Source: Mycobacterium sp. EPa45 (GTDB lineage: Bacteria > Actinomycetota > Actinomycetes > Mycobacteriales > Mycobacteriaceae). From it: a stretch of 64,000 nucleotides of DNA. Below, one piece after another: positions 1-9,265 of this stretch (positions within the stretch are counted from its first letter, which is position 1; each line of letters starts with the position of its first letter). The stretch covers positions 620,001 through 684,000 of the forward strand of contig NZ_CP011773.1 of the NCBI RefSeq assembly GCF_001021385.1, in the 5' to 3' direction. A model generated the notes under the pieces. That model did not search any database and was not told the origin of the DNA. It saw only the letters and a program-made list of their open reading frames with translations. Made by a program: the position numbers and the translations under genes.

Positions 1-2498
1 AGCCATTGGGGACGCCCCAGCCACCATCGGGCCGCACCGCGCATTGCCAACGCGGCGGCCAACGGCGAGCCCAGTCCGAAGCCGGCACCCCTGGCCGGAT
101 CATCGTCGGCGAGGTCGATGATGGCCTGCGTCCACTTTGAGAGCTCGCCGAATTCACCGGCGTCGAACCAGACGTTGAAGGCAACGAACGCGAGCCCCAC
201 AGTGGGGTCGGGATCGCCGATCGACTCGAGCAGTGCCATCTGCTCGGAGGCCAGTGGTGACGCTTCGCGCGAACGCCCGGCGTAGAGGAGTTCGGTTGCC
301 GCGCCGGTCATGCCGACCGCCAGCGAGACCTTGTCGCCGGCGGCGTTGCACAATTCCCGCAATTCCTCGAACCGGCGCAGGCTGCCCTCGCCGGCCGGGC
401 TCCATCCGACGGTGGCGTACAGCATGGTCCGCGGCGCGATGCGCATAGACAGGTGGTCAGCGTCCTCGCCCGGCAGCTGATCGGCGATGCTGCGGGCTCG
501 CTCCCAACTGCGGCGGGCGGCGTCGATGTCACGATTGGTCGACCACGCACCTGCACGCATGTGCCAGCCGTAGGCGCCGGGCAGTTCATCGGCCGCCTGC
601 AGATGTTCGGCGATGAGGATCGCATTCTCCTCCAACGCATCCGCTGAATGTGCCTGGATCGCGGCGGCGACGCGTAAATGCCATTCGGCGCGATCGGACT
701 TCAACTGCGACTCATACGCGACGGCACGAATCAACGGGTGTCGGAACGCATACCGGCCTTGCGGAGAGAACCCCACCGGGTCAATCAGCTCCGCACCGAT
801 CAGCTCATCGAATACCGGGTCGACGCCGAGTTCGGTGACGAGTTCAGCTTCGAAACGAATGCCAATCACCGCAGCCGCGTTGAGCATTCGTTTGCCGGAG
901 ACGCTCAACCGGTCGATCCGCGCCTCGACGGCCGCTTGTACCGTGGCCGGGACGCTCACTTCGGCGATAGCGGTCCGGCAGATGTAGCTACCGTGCTCAC
1001 CGATCAGCACTCCGCGCTGGTCGAGTTCACGCACCATTTCTTCGGCGAAGAATGGGTTGCCGGCAGCGCGGTCGGCGATGACCGCCGCTAGCTCGCCGAC
1101 CGACGGGTCTCGACCCAGCAACGCGTCGATCAACTCAGCGGTGTCCGAATCGGCCAGTGGGTCAAGGAAAATTGTTTGCGCTTCGTGGACGAGCAGCAGT
1201 GCGCCGCTGTATTCGGTGCGGGCGGTGATCAACACCATCGACGGGGTATTCGGAATGACACTGATGAAATCGGCCAACATCGATTCGCTCACGGGGTCGA
1301 CCCAGTGTGCGTCTTCAATGATGTACAGCGTCGGTGTGGTACGGCCCAGCGTCGCGTTGTTGATCAATGTCGTTAGCCGGCGCTTCCGCACACCTGGATC
1401 AATCTGTGGCAGTGACACTTCTGGATCCGCGATGCCCAGCAAATCATCGAGTAGCAACAGGTCCTCTGAATCGGCCTCGATGAATTGTGCCCGCAGCTTC
1501 TCGCGCGCTGAGGCCGCATCGAGGTCGGACACTCCGATGGACACCCGAAGAAGTTGCGTGACCACCTGAAAAGGAATGTCGCTGGCATGGGCCTCGCAGA
1601 AGCTCCAGAAGACCTCGAAGCCGCGAGAACTCGCCAGCGCCGCTGCTTCCCTTGCCGTGCGGCTCTTGCCGATACCTGGCGGCCCAACGATGTTCACGAC
1701 GCTGCCGCGACGACCGAGAGCGCGGTCCACCATCGCGTCGATAGCTGCCATCTCCCACCGCCGGCCGACCAAGTTTGCCTCGGTGCGCCGGGCGGGGATG
1801 TGACGCAGCTCTATGCCCGTGAGCCGCCGCGCGGCCACCGGTTTGTCGCTTCCTTTGATGTGGACCCATTCCAGGTCAGCCAGCACTGTCTTGTGCTCAA
1901 CCAGCCGCGCTGTCGACTCCGACAGCAGCACCCCGCCGGGCGGAGCCGCCGACTCCATTCGCTGCGCCATCCCGACGTGCTGGCCGATCGCGCTGTAGCC
2001 CAGTGCGCCCGACCCGATCTCGCCGGCGATCACTCGACCCGAATTCAGGCCGACTCGTAGCTGCAACGCGACACCGTCGCGACGCGCCACGTCTCCTGCC
2101 AGCCGATGTGCCTCCTGCTGGATGGCCATAGCAGCGAGGCATCCGCGAAAAGCGTGGTCTTCTAGCGCAATTGGGGCACCGAACAGTGCCATGACGCCGT
2201 CGCCGGTGTACTCGACGGTTCCGCCGTAACGGCGTGCAGCCGTCGCCGACCTCTCCACGAGCTCGGTTATGATCTCGCGCATCCGCTCCATATCGAGCGT
2301 CGCCGCAATGTCCATCGACCGCACCACATCGGCGAACAAGACCGTCACCTGTTTGTACTCCGCCGAAAGGCTCGCACGGGTGAGTCGCGCTCCGCATTCG
2401 CTGCAGAAATTGGCGCCTGGGTGGAACTGCGCGCCGCATGAGCCACAGATCGGGACTGCTGCGGTGGGCTCCCCGCCGCCTCCCCGGCTCACGTCCAC
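1..2498 (-). CDS. Zinc-ribbon / class III cyclase-like / AAA ATPase / TPR-type regulator (partial, C-terminus outside window)
   Basis: One uninterrupted reading frame of at least 832 codons runs leftwards off the window. Order of domains: a CxxC..CxxC zinc ribbon (C17, C20, C31, C34), a class III nucleotide cyclase homology domain (about 46-230), a P-loop ATPase (Walker A GPPGIGKS near 273, Walker B LYIIEDAHW near 391), then a helical, TPR-like region. Metal-binding Asp of the cyclase fold are present (D56 in FADVV, D99 in TGDGVM). The position usually held by the substrate-selecting Lys is E95, and the transition-state Asn is replaced by Gly in VGMAQR, although the Arg is kept, so catalysis is doubtful. 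Known relatives are large mycobacterial signalling proteins of unknown ligand. The GTG at 2498 was chosen because the frame is closed at 2601-2603; GTG 2492 is an alternative. It is divergent from dnaK. Confidence 0.85.
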   Translation of the reverse strand, partial: MDVSRGGGGEPTAAVPICGSCGAQFHPGANFCSECGARLTRASLSAEYKQVTVLFADVVRSMDIAATLDMERMREIITELVERSATAARRYGGTVEYTGDGVMALFGAPIALEDHAFRGCLAAMAIQQEAHRLAGDVARRDGVALQLRVGLNSGRVIAGEIGSGALGYSAIGQHVGMAQRMESAAPPGGVLLSESTARLVEHKTVLADLEWVHIKGSDKPVAARRLTGIELRHIPARRTEANLVGRRWEMAAIDAMVDRALGRRGSVVNIVGPPGIGKSRTAREAAALASSRGFEVFWSFCEAHASDIPFQVVTQLLRVSIGVSDLDAASAREKLRAQFIEADSEDLLLLDDLLGIADPEVSLPQIDPGVRKRRLTTLINNATLGRTTPTLYIIEDAHWVDPVSESMLADFISVIPNTPSMVLITARTEYSGALLLVHEAQTIFLDPLADSDTAELIDALLGRDPSVGELAAVIADRAAGNPFFAEEMVRELDQRGVLIGEHGSYICRTAIAEVSVPATVQAAVEARIDRLSVSGKRMLNAAAVIGIRFEAELVTELGVDPVFDELIGAELIDPVGFSPQGRYAFRHPLIRAVAYESQLKSDRAEWHLRVAAAIQAHSADALEENAILIAEHLQAADELPGAYGWHMRAGAWSTNRDIDAARRSWERARSIADQLPGEDADHLSMRIAPRTMLYATVGWSPAGEGSLRRFEELRELCNAAGDKVSLAVGMTGAATELLYAGRSREASPLASEQMALLESIGDPDPTVGLAFVAFNVWFDAGEFGELSKWTQAIIDLADDDPARGAGFGLGSPLAAALAMRGAARWWLGRPQW

Positions 2499-2543
2499 GG
2501 CGTTGATCGTTTCACCGCTGGTCAGCGCTGTCGAGCAGCCGGC

Positions 2544-2570
2544 GGGAACAAATCCGGAACACCCGCCGTT
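2544..2570 (+). promoter_or_regulatory. SigH/SigE-like promoter of the dnaK operon
   Basis: GGGAACA at 2544-2550 is followed after 17 nt by CGTT ending at 2570, which fits the mycobacterial SigH/SigE consensus GGAAYA-N16/17-GTT. It lies upstream of both HspR sites. A second, SigA-like element (TTGACA at 2612-2617, weak CAGTCT at 2636-2641) lies between them. Assignment is by motif only. Confidence 0.5.
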
Positions 2571-2584
2571 GACCCGTTCGACAA

Positions 2585-2605
2585 CTTGAGTGAAACCGAC
2601 TCAAC
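2585..2605 (+). promoter_or_regulatory. HAIR element 1 (HspR operator) upstream of dnaK
   Basis: Arms CTTGAGT (2585-2591) and ACTCAAC (2599-2605) with a 7-nt spacer match the HspR inverted repeat CTTGAGT-N7-ACTCAAG at 13 of 14 arm positions. It overlaps the closed 5' end of the divergent cyclase frame and sits just upstream of TTGACA. Confidence 0.9.
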
Positions 2606-2639
2606 TCTGGCTTGACAGCCGCCCGGCGGCAGGGGCAGT

Positions 2640-2660
2640 CTTGAGCCTGGTTCGCTCAGA
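2640..2660 (+). promoter_or_regulatory. HAIR-like element 2 (second HspR site) upstream of dnaK
   Basis: CTTGAGC (2640-2646), 7-nt spacer, GCTCAGA (2654-2660). Inner bases differ from consensus symmetrically (T to C and A to G), so dyad symmetry is kept there; only the outer two bases of the right arm break it. It lies between the likely -10 and the ribosome binding site, suited to blocking transcription. Confidence 0.65.
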
Positions 2661-2691
2661 CCCAAAGACGTAACTATCAGGAGGATTCAAC

Positions 2692-4545
2692 ATGGCTCGT
2701 GCGGTCGGCATCGACCTCGGGACCACCAACTCCGTCGTGGCGGTACTGGAGGGTGGCGACCCGGTCGTCGTCGCCAACTCCGAAGGGTCCCGCACCACGC
2801 CGTCGGTGGTCGCTTTTGCACGCAACGGCGAAGTGCTGGTCGGCCAGCCCGCCAAGAACCAGGCAGTGACCAACGTCGACCGGACCATCCGTTCGGTGAA
2901 GCGACACATGGGCACCGACTGGTCCGTCGAGATCGACGGCAAGGACTACACCGCCCAGGAGATCAGCGCTCGCGTGCTGATGAAGCTCAAGCGCGACGCC
3001 GAAAGCTACCTCGGTGAGGACATCACCGACGCGGTCATCACCGTGCCCGCCTACTTCAACGACGCCCAGCGTCAGGCCACCAAGGAAGCCGGCCAGATCG
3101 CCGGCCTCAACGTGCTGCGCATCGTCAACGAACCGACGGCCGCGGCCCTGGCCTACGGCCTGGACAAGGGCAGCAAGGAACAGACCATCCTGGTCTTCGA
3201 CCTCGGCGGCGGCACGTTCGACGTCTCGCTGCTGGAGATCGGCGACGGCGTCGTCGAGGTCCGCGCGACCTCCGGTGACAACCACCTCGGTGGCGACGAC
3301 TGGGACGACCGGATCGTCACCTGGCTGGTCGACAAGTTCAAGGGCACCAGCGGCATCGACCTGACCAAGGACAAGATGGCCATGCAGCGGCTTCGTGAAG
3401 CCGCCGAGAAGGCCAAGATCGAGCTGAGCTCCAGTGGCAGCACCTCGATCAACCTGCCCTACATCACCGTCGACGCCGACAAGAATCCGCTGTTCCTCGA
3501 CGAGCAGCTGACCCGCTCGGAATTCCAGAAGATCACCCAGGATCTGCTCGACCGCACGCGTGCGCCGTTCCAGCAGGTGATCAAGGACGCCGGCATCTCG
3601 GTGTCCGACATCGATCACGTGGTGCTGGTGGGTGGTTCCACCCGCATGCCCGCGGTCACCGACCTGGTCAAGGAACTCACCGGTGGCAAAGAGCCCAACA
3701 AGGGCGTCAACCCGGACGAGGTCGTGGCCGTCGGCGCCGCGCTGCAGGCCGGTGTGCTCAAGGGTGAAGTCAAGGACGTTCTGCTGCTCGATGTGACCCC
3801 GCTGAGCCTGGGCATCGAGACCAAGGGCGGCGTGATGACGAAGCTGATCGAGCGCAACACCACGATCCCGACCAAGCGGTCGGAGACCTTCACCACCGCC
3901 GACGACAACCAGCCGTCGGTGCAGATCCAGGTCTATCAGGGTGAGCGCGAGATCGCGGCGCACAACAAGCTGCTCGGCAGCTTCGAGCTGACCGGCATCC
4001 CGCCGGCTCCGCGCGGCGTGCCCCAGATCGAGGTGACCTTCGACATCGACGCCAACGGCATCGTGCACGTCACCGCCAAGGACAAGGGCACCGGCAAGGA
4101 GAACACGATCAAGATCCAGGAAGGCTCCGGCCTCTCCAAGGAGGAGATCGACCGGATGATCAAGGACGCCGAGGCGCACGCCGAGGAAGACCGCAAGCGT
4201 CGCGAAGAAGCCGACGTCCGCAACCAGGCCGAGTCGCTGGTCTACCAGACGGAGAAGTTCGTCTCGGAGCAGCGCGAAACCGAGGGCGGCTCGAAGGTTC
4301 CCGAGGAAACCTTGACCAAGGTCGACGCCGCGATCAGCGAAGCCAAGACGGCGCTGGCCGGTACCGATATCGGTGCGATCAAGTCCGCCATGGAGAAGCT
4401 GGGTCAGGAGTCGCAGGCTCTCGGCCAGGCCATCTATGAGGCGACGCAGGCCGATCAGGGCGCCGACGCCTCGGGCGGCTCGTCGTCCAATGACGATGTC
4501 GTGGACGCCGAGGTCGTGGATGACGATGAGCAGGAGCGCAAGTGA
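2692..4545 (+). CDS. dnaK: Chaperone protein DnaK (Hsp70)
   Basis: Cytosolic Hsp70 that binds exposed hydrophobic peptides in an ATP-driven cycle with DnaJ and GrpE. At 617 residues it has the usual length. Visible signatures are DLGTTNS (8-14), [14 protein letters not shown] (about 168-181), the [11 protein letters not shown] segment, and the interdomain linker/substrate-domain start [12 protein letters not shown] (about 363). The C-terminal tail is Gly/Ser-rich and then acidic, ending DDDEQERK, as in actinobacterial DnaK. A strong AGGAGG (2679-2684) sits 7 nt before the ATG. It is the first gene of dnaK-grpE-dnaJ-hspR and carries two HspR operators and a SigH-like promoter, so heat and oxidative induction with HspR repression is expected. 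Confidence 0.99.
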   Translation: MARAVGIDLGTTNSVVAVLEGGDPVVVANSEGSRTTPSVVAFARNGEVLVGQPAKNQAVTNVDRTIRSVKRHMGTDWSVEIDGKDYTAQEISARVLMKLKRDAESYLGEDITDAVITVPAYFNDAQRQATKEAGQIAGLNVLRIVNEPTAAALAYGLDKGSKEQTILVFDLGGGTFDVSLLEIGDGVVEVRATSGDNHLGGDDWDDRIVTWLVDKFKGTSGIDLTKDKMAMQRLREAAEKAKIELSSSGSTSINLPYITVDADKNPLFLDEQLTRSEFQKITQDLLDRTRAPFQQVIKDAGISVSDIDHVVLVGGSTRMPAVTDLVKELTGGKEPNKGVNPDEVVAVGAALQAGVLKGEVKDVLLLDVTPLSLGIETKGGVMTKLIERNTTIPTKRSETFTTADDNQPSVQIQVYQGEREIAAHNKLLGSFELTGIPPAPRGVPQIEVTFDIDANGIVHVTAKDKGTGKENTIKIQEGSGLSKEEIDRMIKDAEAHAEEDRKRREEADVRNQAESLVYQTEKFVSEQRETEGGSKVPEETLTKVDAAISEAKTALAGTDIGAIKSAMEKLGQESQALGQAIYEATQADQGADASGGSSSNDDVVDAEVVDDDEQERK

Positions 4546-5174
4546 GTGAAGGTCGCGAGGAAGAACCGGTAACTGTCACCGACAAGCGCCGAATCGACCC
4601 CCAGACCGGAGAAGTTCGCGAGTCCTCCGGCCCGGCCCCCAGTGGGCCGGCGCCGGAGGCGGCGGGCGCCGGCGGGGAGCAGGCCGACAAGGTCGCCGAA
4701 CTCACCGCCGATCTGCAGCGAGTACAGGCCGACTTTGCCAACTACCGGAAGCGCGCACTGCGCGATCAGCAGCTGGCCGGCGAACGGGCCAAGGCCACCG
4801 TGGTGAGCCAACTACTCACTGTGCTCGACGATCTCGACCGCGCGCGCAGCCACGGCGATCTGGAAACCGGCCCGCTGAAGTCGGTCGCCGACAAGCTGAC
4901 GGCCGCGCTGGCCGGGCTCGGTCTGACGGCATTCGGCGCCGAAGGCGACGAGTTCGACCCGTCGCTGCACGAAGCCGTGCAGCATGAGGGCGAAGGCTCC
5001 AAGCCGGTGCTCGGCACCGTGATGCGGCAGGGCTACCGACTCGGCGATCAGGTGCTGCGGCACGCGCTCGTCGGGGTGGTCGACACCGTCGACGACGGCC
5101 CGGCGGCGTCTCAGAACGCCGACACGCCCGTCAACGGCGAGCAGAGTGGCGCGCAGAACGCAGAATCGAATTAG
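4542..5174 (+). CDS. grpE: Nucleotide exchange factor GrpE
   Basis: GrpE releases ADP from DnaK and so resets the chaperone cycle. The 210-residue product has an acidic/Pro-Gly-rich disordered N-terminus (to about 45), a long helix beginning [28 protein letters not shown] that forms the dimeric coiled coil, and a C-terminal beta domain containing [14 protein letters not shown] and [18 protein letters not shown], the family's most conserved parts. The GTG start at 4542 overlaps the dnaK stop by three bases, implying translational coupling; a second GTG at 4546 is in another frame. The C-terminal tail is an unusually long Ala/Asn/Gln-rich extension. Confidence 0.97.
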   Translation: MSEGREEEPVTVTDKRRIDPQTGEVRESSGPAPSGPAPEAAGAGGEQADKVAELTADLQRVQADFANYRKRALRDQQLAGERAKATVVSQLLTVLDDLDRARSHGDLETGPLKSVADKLTAALAGLGLTAFGAEGDEFDPSLHEAVQHEGEGSKPVLGTVMRQGYRLGDQVLRHALVGVVDTVDDGPAASQNADTPVNGEQSGAQNAESN

Positions 5175-5224
5175 CGCAAGATCGGATCAACAACGTGACA
5201 AACGGTGAGAGGAGGTGACGCGGC

Positions 5225-6403
5225 ATGGTTCAACGAGAATGGGTTGAGAAGGATTTCTACAAGGTGCTCGGCGTCTCCTCCGACGCCAGCGAGGACGAGA
5301 TCAAGCGGGTGGCGCGCAAGCTGCTCGCCGAGAATCACCCCGACCGCAACCCGGACGACAAGGCGGCCGACGAGCGCTACAAAGAGGTCGGTGAGGCCAG
5401 GGACGTCCTGACCGATCCGGCCAAGCGCAAGGAGTACGACGAGACCCGGCGGATGTTCGCCGGCGGTGGTTTCCGCCGCGGCAACGGCGGAGGCAACTTC
5501 GGCGGCTTCAGTGGCTACGGCGCCGACGGCGGCGAGTTCAACCTGAACGACCTGTTCGACACGGCCGGCCAAACCGGCGGCACCAACATCGGCGACCTGT
5601 TCGGTGGCCTGTTCGGGCGCGGCGCACAACCACGGCCCAGCCGGCCGCGGCGCGGAAAGGACCTCGAGACCGAGACCGATCTCGACTTCCTGGAGGCGAC
5701 CAAGGGTGTCGCGATGCCACTGCGGCTGACCAGCCCTGCGCCGTGCACGAATTGCCATGGCAGCGGCGCACGTCCGGGCACCAGCCCGAAGGTGTGTCCG
5801 ACGTGCAACGGCTCCGGGGTGATCAACCGTAACCAGGGCGCGTTCGGGTTCTCCGAGCCGTGCACCGACTGCCGGGGCAGTGGCTCGATCATCGAGCATC
5901 CCTGCGACGAGTGTCGCGGCACCGGGGTCACCACCCGGACCCGCACGATCAACGTCCGGATCCCGCCGGGTGTCGAGGACGGTCAGCGCATCCGGCTGGC
6001 CGGCCAGGGAGAAGCCGGGCTGCGGGGTGCGCCGTCGGGCGATCTGTATGTCACCGTGCATGTGCGGCCCGACAAGGTGTTCGGCCGTGACGGCGACGAC
6101 CTGACCGTGACGGTCCCGGTGAGCTTCACCGAATTAGCTTTGGGTACAACGCTTTCCGTACCAACCCTGGAGGGCAAGGTCGGTGTGCGGGTGCCGAAGG
6201 GCACCGCCGACGGCCGGATCCTGCGGGTGCGTGGGCGCGGGGTGCCCAAGCGCGACGGCGGCCACGGCGACCTGTTGGTCACTGTCAAGGTGGCGGTGCC
6301 ACCCAACCTGGAGGGGCAGGCGCTGGAGGCGCTGGAGGCCTACGCGGCCGCGGAGCGGTCCAGCGGGTTCGACCCCCGGGCGGGATGGGCGGGTAACCGC
6401 TGA
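5225..6403 (+). CDS. dnaJ: Chaperone protein DnaJ (DnaJ1, heat-shock operon copy)
   Basis: Hsp40 co-chaperone that delivers substrates to DnaK and stimulates its ATPase. The 392-residue protein shows a J domain with the HPD triad at 38-40, a Gly/Phe-rich segment (about 80-135), four CxxCxGxG zinc repeats ([32 protein letters not shown]; about 174-245), and C-terminal substrate-binding barrels. The ATG follows a strong GAGGAGGTGA site at 5209-5218. A 50-nt gap separates it from grpE and its stop overlaps the hspR start by one base. Mycobacteria carry two DnaJ paralogues; position in the hspR operon identifies this as the DnaJ1 type. Confidence 0.98.
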   Translation: MVQREWVEKDFYKVLGVSSDASEDEIKRVARKLLAENHPDRNPDDKAADERYKEVGEARDVLTDPAKRKEYDETRRMFAGGGFRRGNGGGNFGGFSGYGADGGEFNLNDLFDTAGQTGGTNIGDLFGGLFGRGAQPRPSRPRRGKDLETETDLDFLEATKGVAMPLRLTSPAPCTNCHGSGARPGTSPKVCPTCNGSGVINRNQGAFGFSEPCTDCRGSGSIIEHPCDECRGTGVTTRTRTINVRIPPGVEDGQRIRLAGQGEAGLRGAPSGDLYVTVHVRPDKVFGRDGDDLTVTVPVSFTELALGTTLSVPTLEGKVGVRVPKGTADGRILRVRGRGVPKRDGGHGDLLVTVKVAVPPNLEGQALEALEAYAAAERSSGFDPRAGWAGNR

Positions 6404-6783
6404 TGGCCGCGTCCAACGAGTCCCGGGAGACCCGAACGTTTCTGATCTCGGTGGCCGCCGAGCTGGCCGGTATGCATGCGCAGACCCTGCGCACGTACGA
6501 CCGGCTCGGTCTGGTCAGCCCTCAGCGCAGCTCCGGTGGCGGACGGCGCTATTCGGAACGCGACGTCGAGCTGCTGCGTGAAGTGCAGCGGCTGTCGCAG
6601 GACGAAGGCGTCAACCTCGCGGGGATCAAGCGGATCATCGAGCTCACCAATCACGTCGAGGCCCTGCAGGCCCGCGTCGAGGAGATGATGGCCGAGCTGG
6701 AGTCGTTGCGGGCCAAACAGCGTCGTGATCTGGTGGTAGCGCCGAAGAGCACGGCGCTGGTCGTGTGGAAGCCGCGCCGGTAA
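6403..6783 (+). CDS. hspR: Heat-shock repressor HspR (MerR family)
   Basis: MerR-type winged-helix repressor that binds HAIR operators and, with DnaK as co-repressor, shuts off the Hsp70 genes. The 126-residue product carries the N-terminal MerR recognition helix (FLISVAAELAGMHAQTLRTY), wing (GGGRRYSERDVELL) and a C-terminal coiled coil (LQARVEEMMAELESLRAKQ). The ATG overlaps the dnaJ stop (ATGA type), so it is co-translated with its own targets and forms a feedback loop. HAIR sites at 2585, 2640 and 11735 in this window are its predicted targets. Confidence 0.97.
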   Translation: MAASNESRETRTFLISVAAELAGMHAQTLRTYDRLGLVSPQRSSGGGRRYSERDVELLREVQRLSQDEGVNLAGIKRIIELTNHVEALQARVEEMMAELESLRAKQRRDLVVAPKSTALVVWKPRR

Positions 6784-6802
6784 CGGATTGTCGGTTGGGG
6801 CG

Positions 6803-7705
6803 CTAGCTGACGCGGATGGTGAACACCGAGACGGCGGGCCGCCCGGGCACCGCGGTGCTGTAGCGACCCGCACTCAGCGCATCGGTCGGCGCGGCCATCG
6901 GCTCCAGACCCACGACGTCGTCATTGCCCGGCGCGAAGATCTGCGCGGCCGGGAATCCGTGGTCGAAGACCACCTCGATGCGACGGTCGCCGCCGGCGAG
7001 TGCGAACACCCCGCCCGGCGGCACCGCGTCGTACCCGTCGTCAAATGTCTTGTCGCCCAGCTTCTCCGAGTAGGCCGGCCAATCCACTACCTCACCGGTC
7101 GGGATGCCCCGGTCGTCCACCGGCAGATGGTGCAGCGGCGGCGTTTCCAGCGTCCACTCTGAGCGCGGGACCCCCGGAATGGTCAGGTAGGGGTGGAAGC
7201 CGTAACAGAGCGGCACCCCCGCGGAGGTGGTGGCCGTAACCGTGGTCTCCACCGTCAGCGCGCGGTCGGCCAGCGCGATCTCGAGGGTGACCACATGCGG
7301 GAACGGAAAGCTGGCCAACAAGGCCGGCCGGCTGCCGTAGTCCAGGTCGGCGATCAGCCGGTTCTGCGATTGCTCGGTGACCAGCCAGCCCGGGTAGGCC
7401 GCAAGTACGCCGTGGATCGGCAGGCCGTGCGGGTCGGTGCGGACACCGCCCTTCCCGGGCGTCAACGTCACTGCGCCACCGTCGAGCTCATACCCGTTGG
7501 CGCTCAACCGATTTGCCCACGGGTACAGTATCGGGATGCCCAGCGTCTTACCGTCGCTCAGATAGGCCTGCAGTCCTCGACGCTGGCCCAGTAGCTCCAC
7601 GCCGTCATCGGACAGGGAGGTGCAGACCATGCCCGCCGAGGGCACATAGGTCGCCGTCAACGGTGACGACGGATCACGCAGAACGACGGACGGCAGCTCG
7701 GCCAT
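6803..7705 (-). CDS. Aldose 1-epimerase family protein
   Basis: A 300-residue galactose-mutarotase-fold protein expected to interconvert alpha and beta anomers of hexoses, or to act on hexose-6-phosphates. Family hallmarks visible are the early ILYPWANRLSANGYELDG substrate-loop region, GLPIHGVL with its conserved His, the CYGFHPYL motif with the second catalytic His, and a late Glu-containing region near the C-terminus. The ATG at 7705 starts MAELPSVVLRD. It converges on hspR with only 19 nt between stops and no obvious terminator hairpin. It stands alone on its strand with the small gene upstream. Exact sugar substrate is not visible. Confidence 0.85.
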   Translation of the reverse strand: MAELPSVVLRDPSSPLTATYVPSAGMVCTSLSDDGVELLGQRRGLQAYLSDGKTLGIPILYPWANRLSANGYELDGGAVTLTPGKGGVRTDPHGLPIHGVLAAYPGWLVTEQSQNRLIADLDYGSRPALLASFPFPHVVTLEIALADRALTVETTVTATTSAGVPLCYGFHPYLTIPGVPRSEWTLETPPLHHLPVDDRGIPTGEVVDWPAYSEKLGDKTFDDGYDAVPPGGVFALAGGDRRIEVVFDHGFPAAQIFAPGNDDVVGLEPMAAPTDALSAGRYSTAVPGRPAVSVFTIRVS

Positions 7706-7725
7706 CGTCGCATCCTATCGATGCG

Positions 7726-7983
7726 CTACAGACTCGGCGGGGACAGAACACCGTCCCGTCGGGCGCGGCCGAAATTGGCCATCACCCGATCCATCACGAT
7801 CGCGTAGGCGCCCCCGCTGTTGAGGATGTCATCCCGTTCTTGATGACGAAGGTAGGTATCCAGCCGCCGTTCCAGCGGCCAGTCCCAATACGTCAATTCC
7901 GTGTAGGGAGAGCAGAGGAATTCCCAGGCGATGGCGTCGAGTTCTCGGATGCCGTTCTCGTCAGCCGGACCGGCAGGTGTCAT
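7726..7983 (-). CDS. Conserved small hypothetical protein
   Basis: Encodes 85 residues, rich in charged and aromatic residues (WEFLCSPYTELTYWDWPLERRLDTYLRHQ), with no signal peptide or membrane segment. I do not recognise a named domain. The ATG at 7983 follows a GGGTTGGGG stretch; an in-frame TTG at 7989 would add two residues. Codon use is typical of the neighbourhood, and it ends 20 nt before the epimerase start on the same strand, so the two may be co-transcribed. Likely a mycobacterial or actinobacterial conserved cytosolic protein of unknown role. Confidence 0.6.
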   Translation of the reverse strand: MTPAGPADENGIRELDAIAWEFLCSPYTELTYWDWPLERRLDTYLRHQERDDILNSGGAYAIVMDRVMANFGRARRDGVLSPPSL

Positions 7984-8066
7984 CCCCAACCCCTCACTGT
8001 TGCCACCCCGCCCTCAGACATCATCGCGCTAAAGGCAGCGGATAGGAAGGCGTAAATTTTGGGCGG

Positions 8067-9242
8067 TCAGCCCAGCGGGTCGTGCTGGATGCGCTCGGCC
8101 GGTGCGCCTTTGGCGAGCAACGCGTCGCGGGTGGCGCGGACCATGGCCGGACCGCCACAGATGAGAATTTGCCGATCGCCCCAGCCGCCGTACTTCGTCA
8201 CCACCTCGGGCAGCCGCCCCGTCTGGCGCACATGCAGGCCTCGCGGCGGCTGAACGTCGGGATAGTCGGTGGCCCACGGCGGGTTGCTGGAATACTCCGA
8301 GACCGGCGACACCGACAGCCACGGGCTGGAGGCAGCGATCTCCCACAACGTTCGCAGGTCGTACAGCTCGCAGGGGTAGCGAGCGCCGAAGAAAAGGTGC
8401 ACCCGCGGGTTCTCGCCGAATCGGCACAGGTCCATGATCAGCGCGCGCAGCGGGGCCAGTCCGGTGCTGCCCGCCACCATCAGCACGTCACCGCCGTCGC
8501 GGTCCACCTCCATTGCGCCGTGCGGACTGGACAGCCGCCAGCGATCGCCCGGCCGGGTCTCGGCGACGATCGAATTGCTGACCATGCCGCCGACTACCGA
8601 GCGGACGTGGAACTCGATGAAGCCGTCCGGGTCGGGCGGCATGGCGGGGGACAGGAACCGCCAGCGGCGCGGCCACTGCGGGACCTGCACGTTGACGTAC
8701 TGCCCCGGGTGGTACGGCATCGGCCGGTCCAGGTGCAGGCGAACGACGGCGAGGTCGCGTGACACCCGGTGGTGTTCGAGGACTGTGCCGTCCCACCACG
8801 CGGGGCCGTCTTCGGCATCGGCCGCGCCGGCCATGATGCCGGTGATCAGATTGATGGCTTGGGTGGCGGCGTCGTCGACGGCGGGTGTCCAGCTGTCGAT
8901 CAGATGGCTGCGCATCGCCGAGTACCACGCGTGCCGCATGCTGTCGTAATGCCGTTGTGTGACACCGTATTTGCGGTGATCGCGGCCGAGCTGGGCGAGG
9001 AAGGCCACCGGGGCCTGAGCGCGCTGCGCGACGAATTCGCCGAACACCCAGTGCATGGCCTGACCGAACGCGGCCCGCTGTGGCGCGAGCTCGGGCGGGA
9101 ACAGGTCCCGCACTTCGGTATCGAGGGCGAACCACCGGGTGTAGAACCCGTGGAGCAGCTTGTCGGATGCGGCCTGCGGATCCCCGGAGTTCTCGAACGC
9201 AGCCCGCAGCACCGCAAGCGATTCACGATCCTCCAGACCCAC
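8067..9242 (-). CDS. Type II flavohaemoglobin (globin / FAD-NAD reductase)
   Basis: The 391-residue product joins an N-terminal globin domain (about 1-140) to a ferredoxin-NADP reductase-like module. The segment LGRDHRKYGV carries the likely proximal haem His. The reductase part shows the flavin-binding region (MPYHPGQYVNVQVP), a nucleotide-binding stretch (VLMVAGSTGLAPLRALI) and the C-terminal CGGPAMV motif. Related mycobacterial type II proteins (Rv0385) have been reported to oxidise D-lactate rather than detoxify nitric oxide efficiently; that is family knowledge, not shown here. Start is GTG 9242 (VGLEDRESL). In M. tuberculosis this gene neighbours clpB, which is about 2.6 kb away here. 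Confidence 0.9.
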   Translation of the reverse strand: MGLEDRESLAVLRAAFENSGDPQAASDKLLHGFYTRWFALDTEVRDLFPPELAPQRAAFGQAMHWVFGEFVAQRAQAPVAFLAQLGRDHRKYGVTQRHYDSMRHAWYSAMRSHLIDSWTPAVDDAATQAINLITGIMAGAADAEDGPAWWDGTVLEHHRVSRDLAVVRLHLDRPMPYHPGQYVNVQVPQWPRRWRFLSPAMPPDPDGFIEFHVRSVVGGMVSNSIVAETRPGDRWRLSSPHGAMEVDRDGGDVLMVAGSTGLAPLRALIMDLCRFGENPRVHLFFGARYPCELYDLRTLWEIAASSPWLSVSPVSEYSSNPPWATDYPDVQPPRGLHVRQTGRLPEVVTKYGGWGDRQILICGGPAMVRATRDALLAKGAPAERIQHDPLG

Positions 9243-9265
9243 GGCCGCGAGTGTAGGCCCGCGGG

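Noticed and set aside
2677..4179. A 500-codon open frame on the strand opposite dnaK
   Set aside because: It is the mirror of the dnaK codon pattern in a GC-rich gene; the translated text is repetitive Asp/Gly/Val/Leu without any domain, and dnaK itself is certain.
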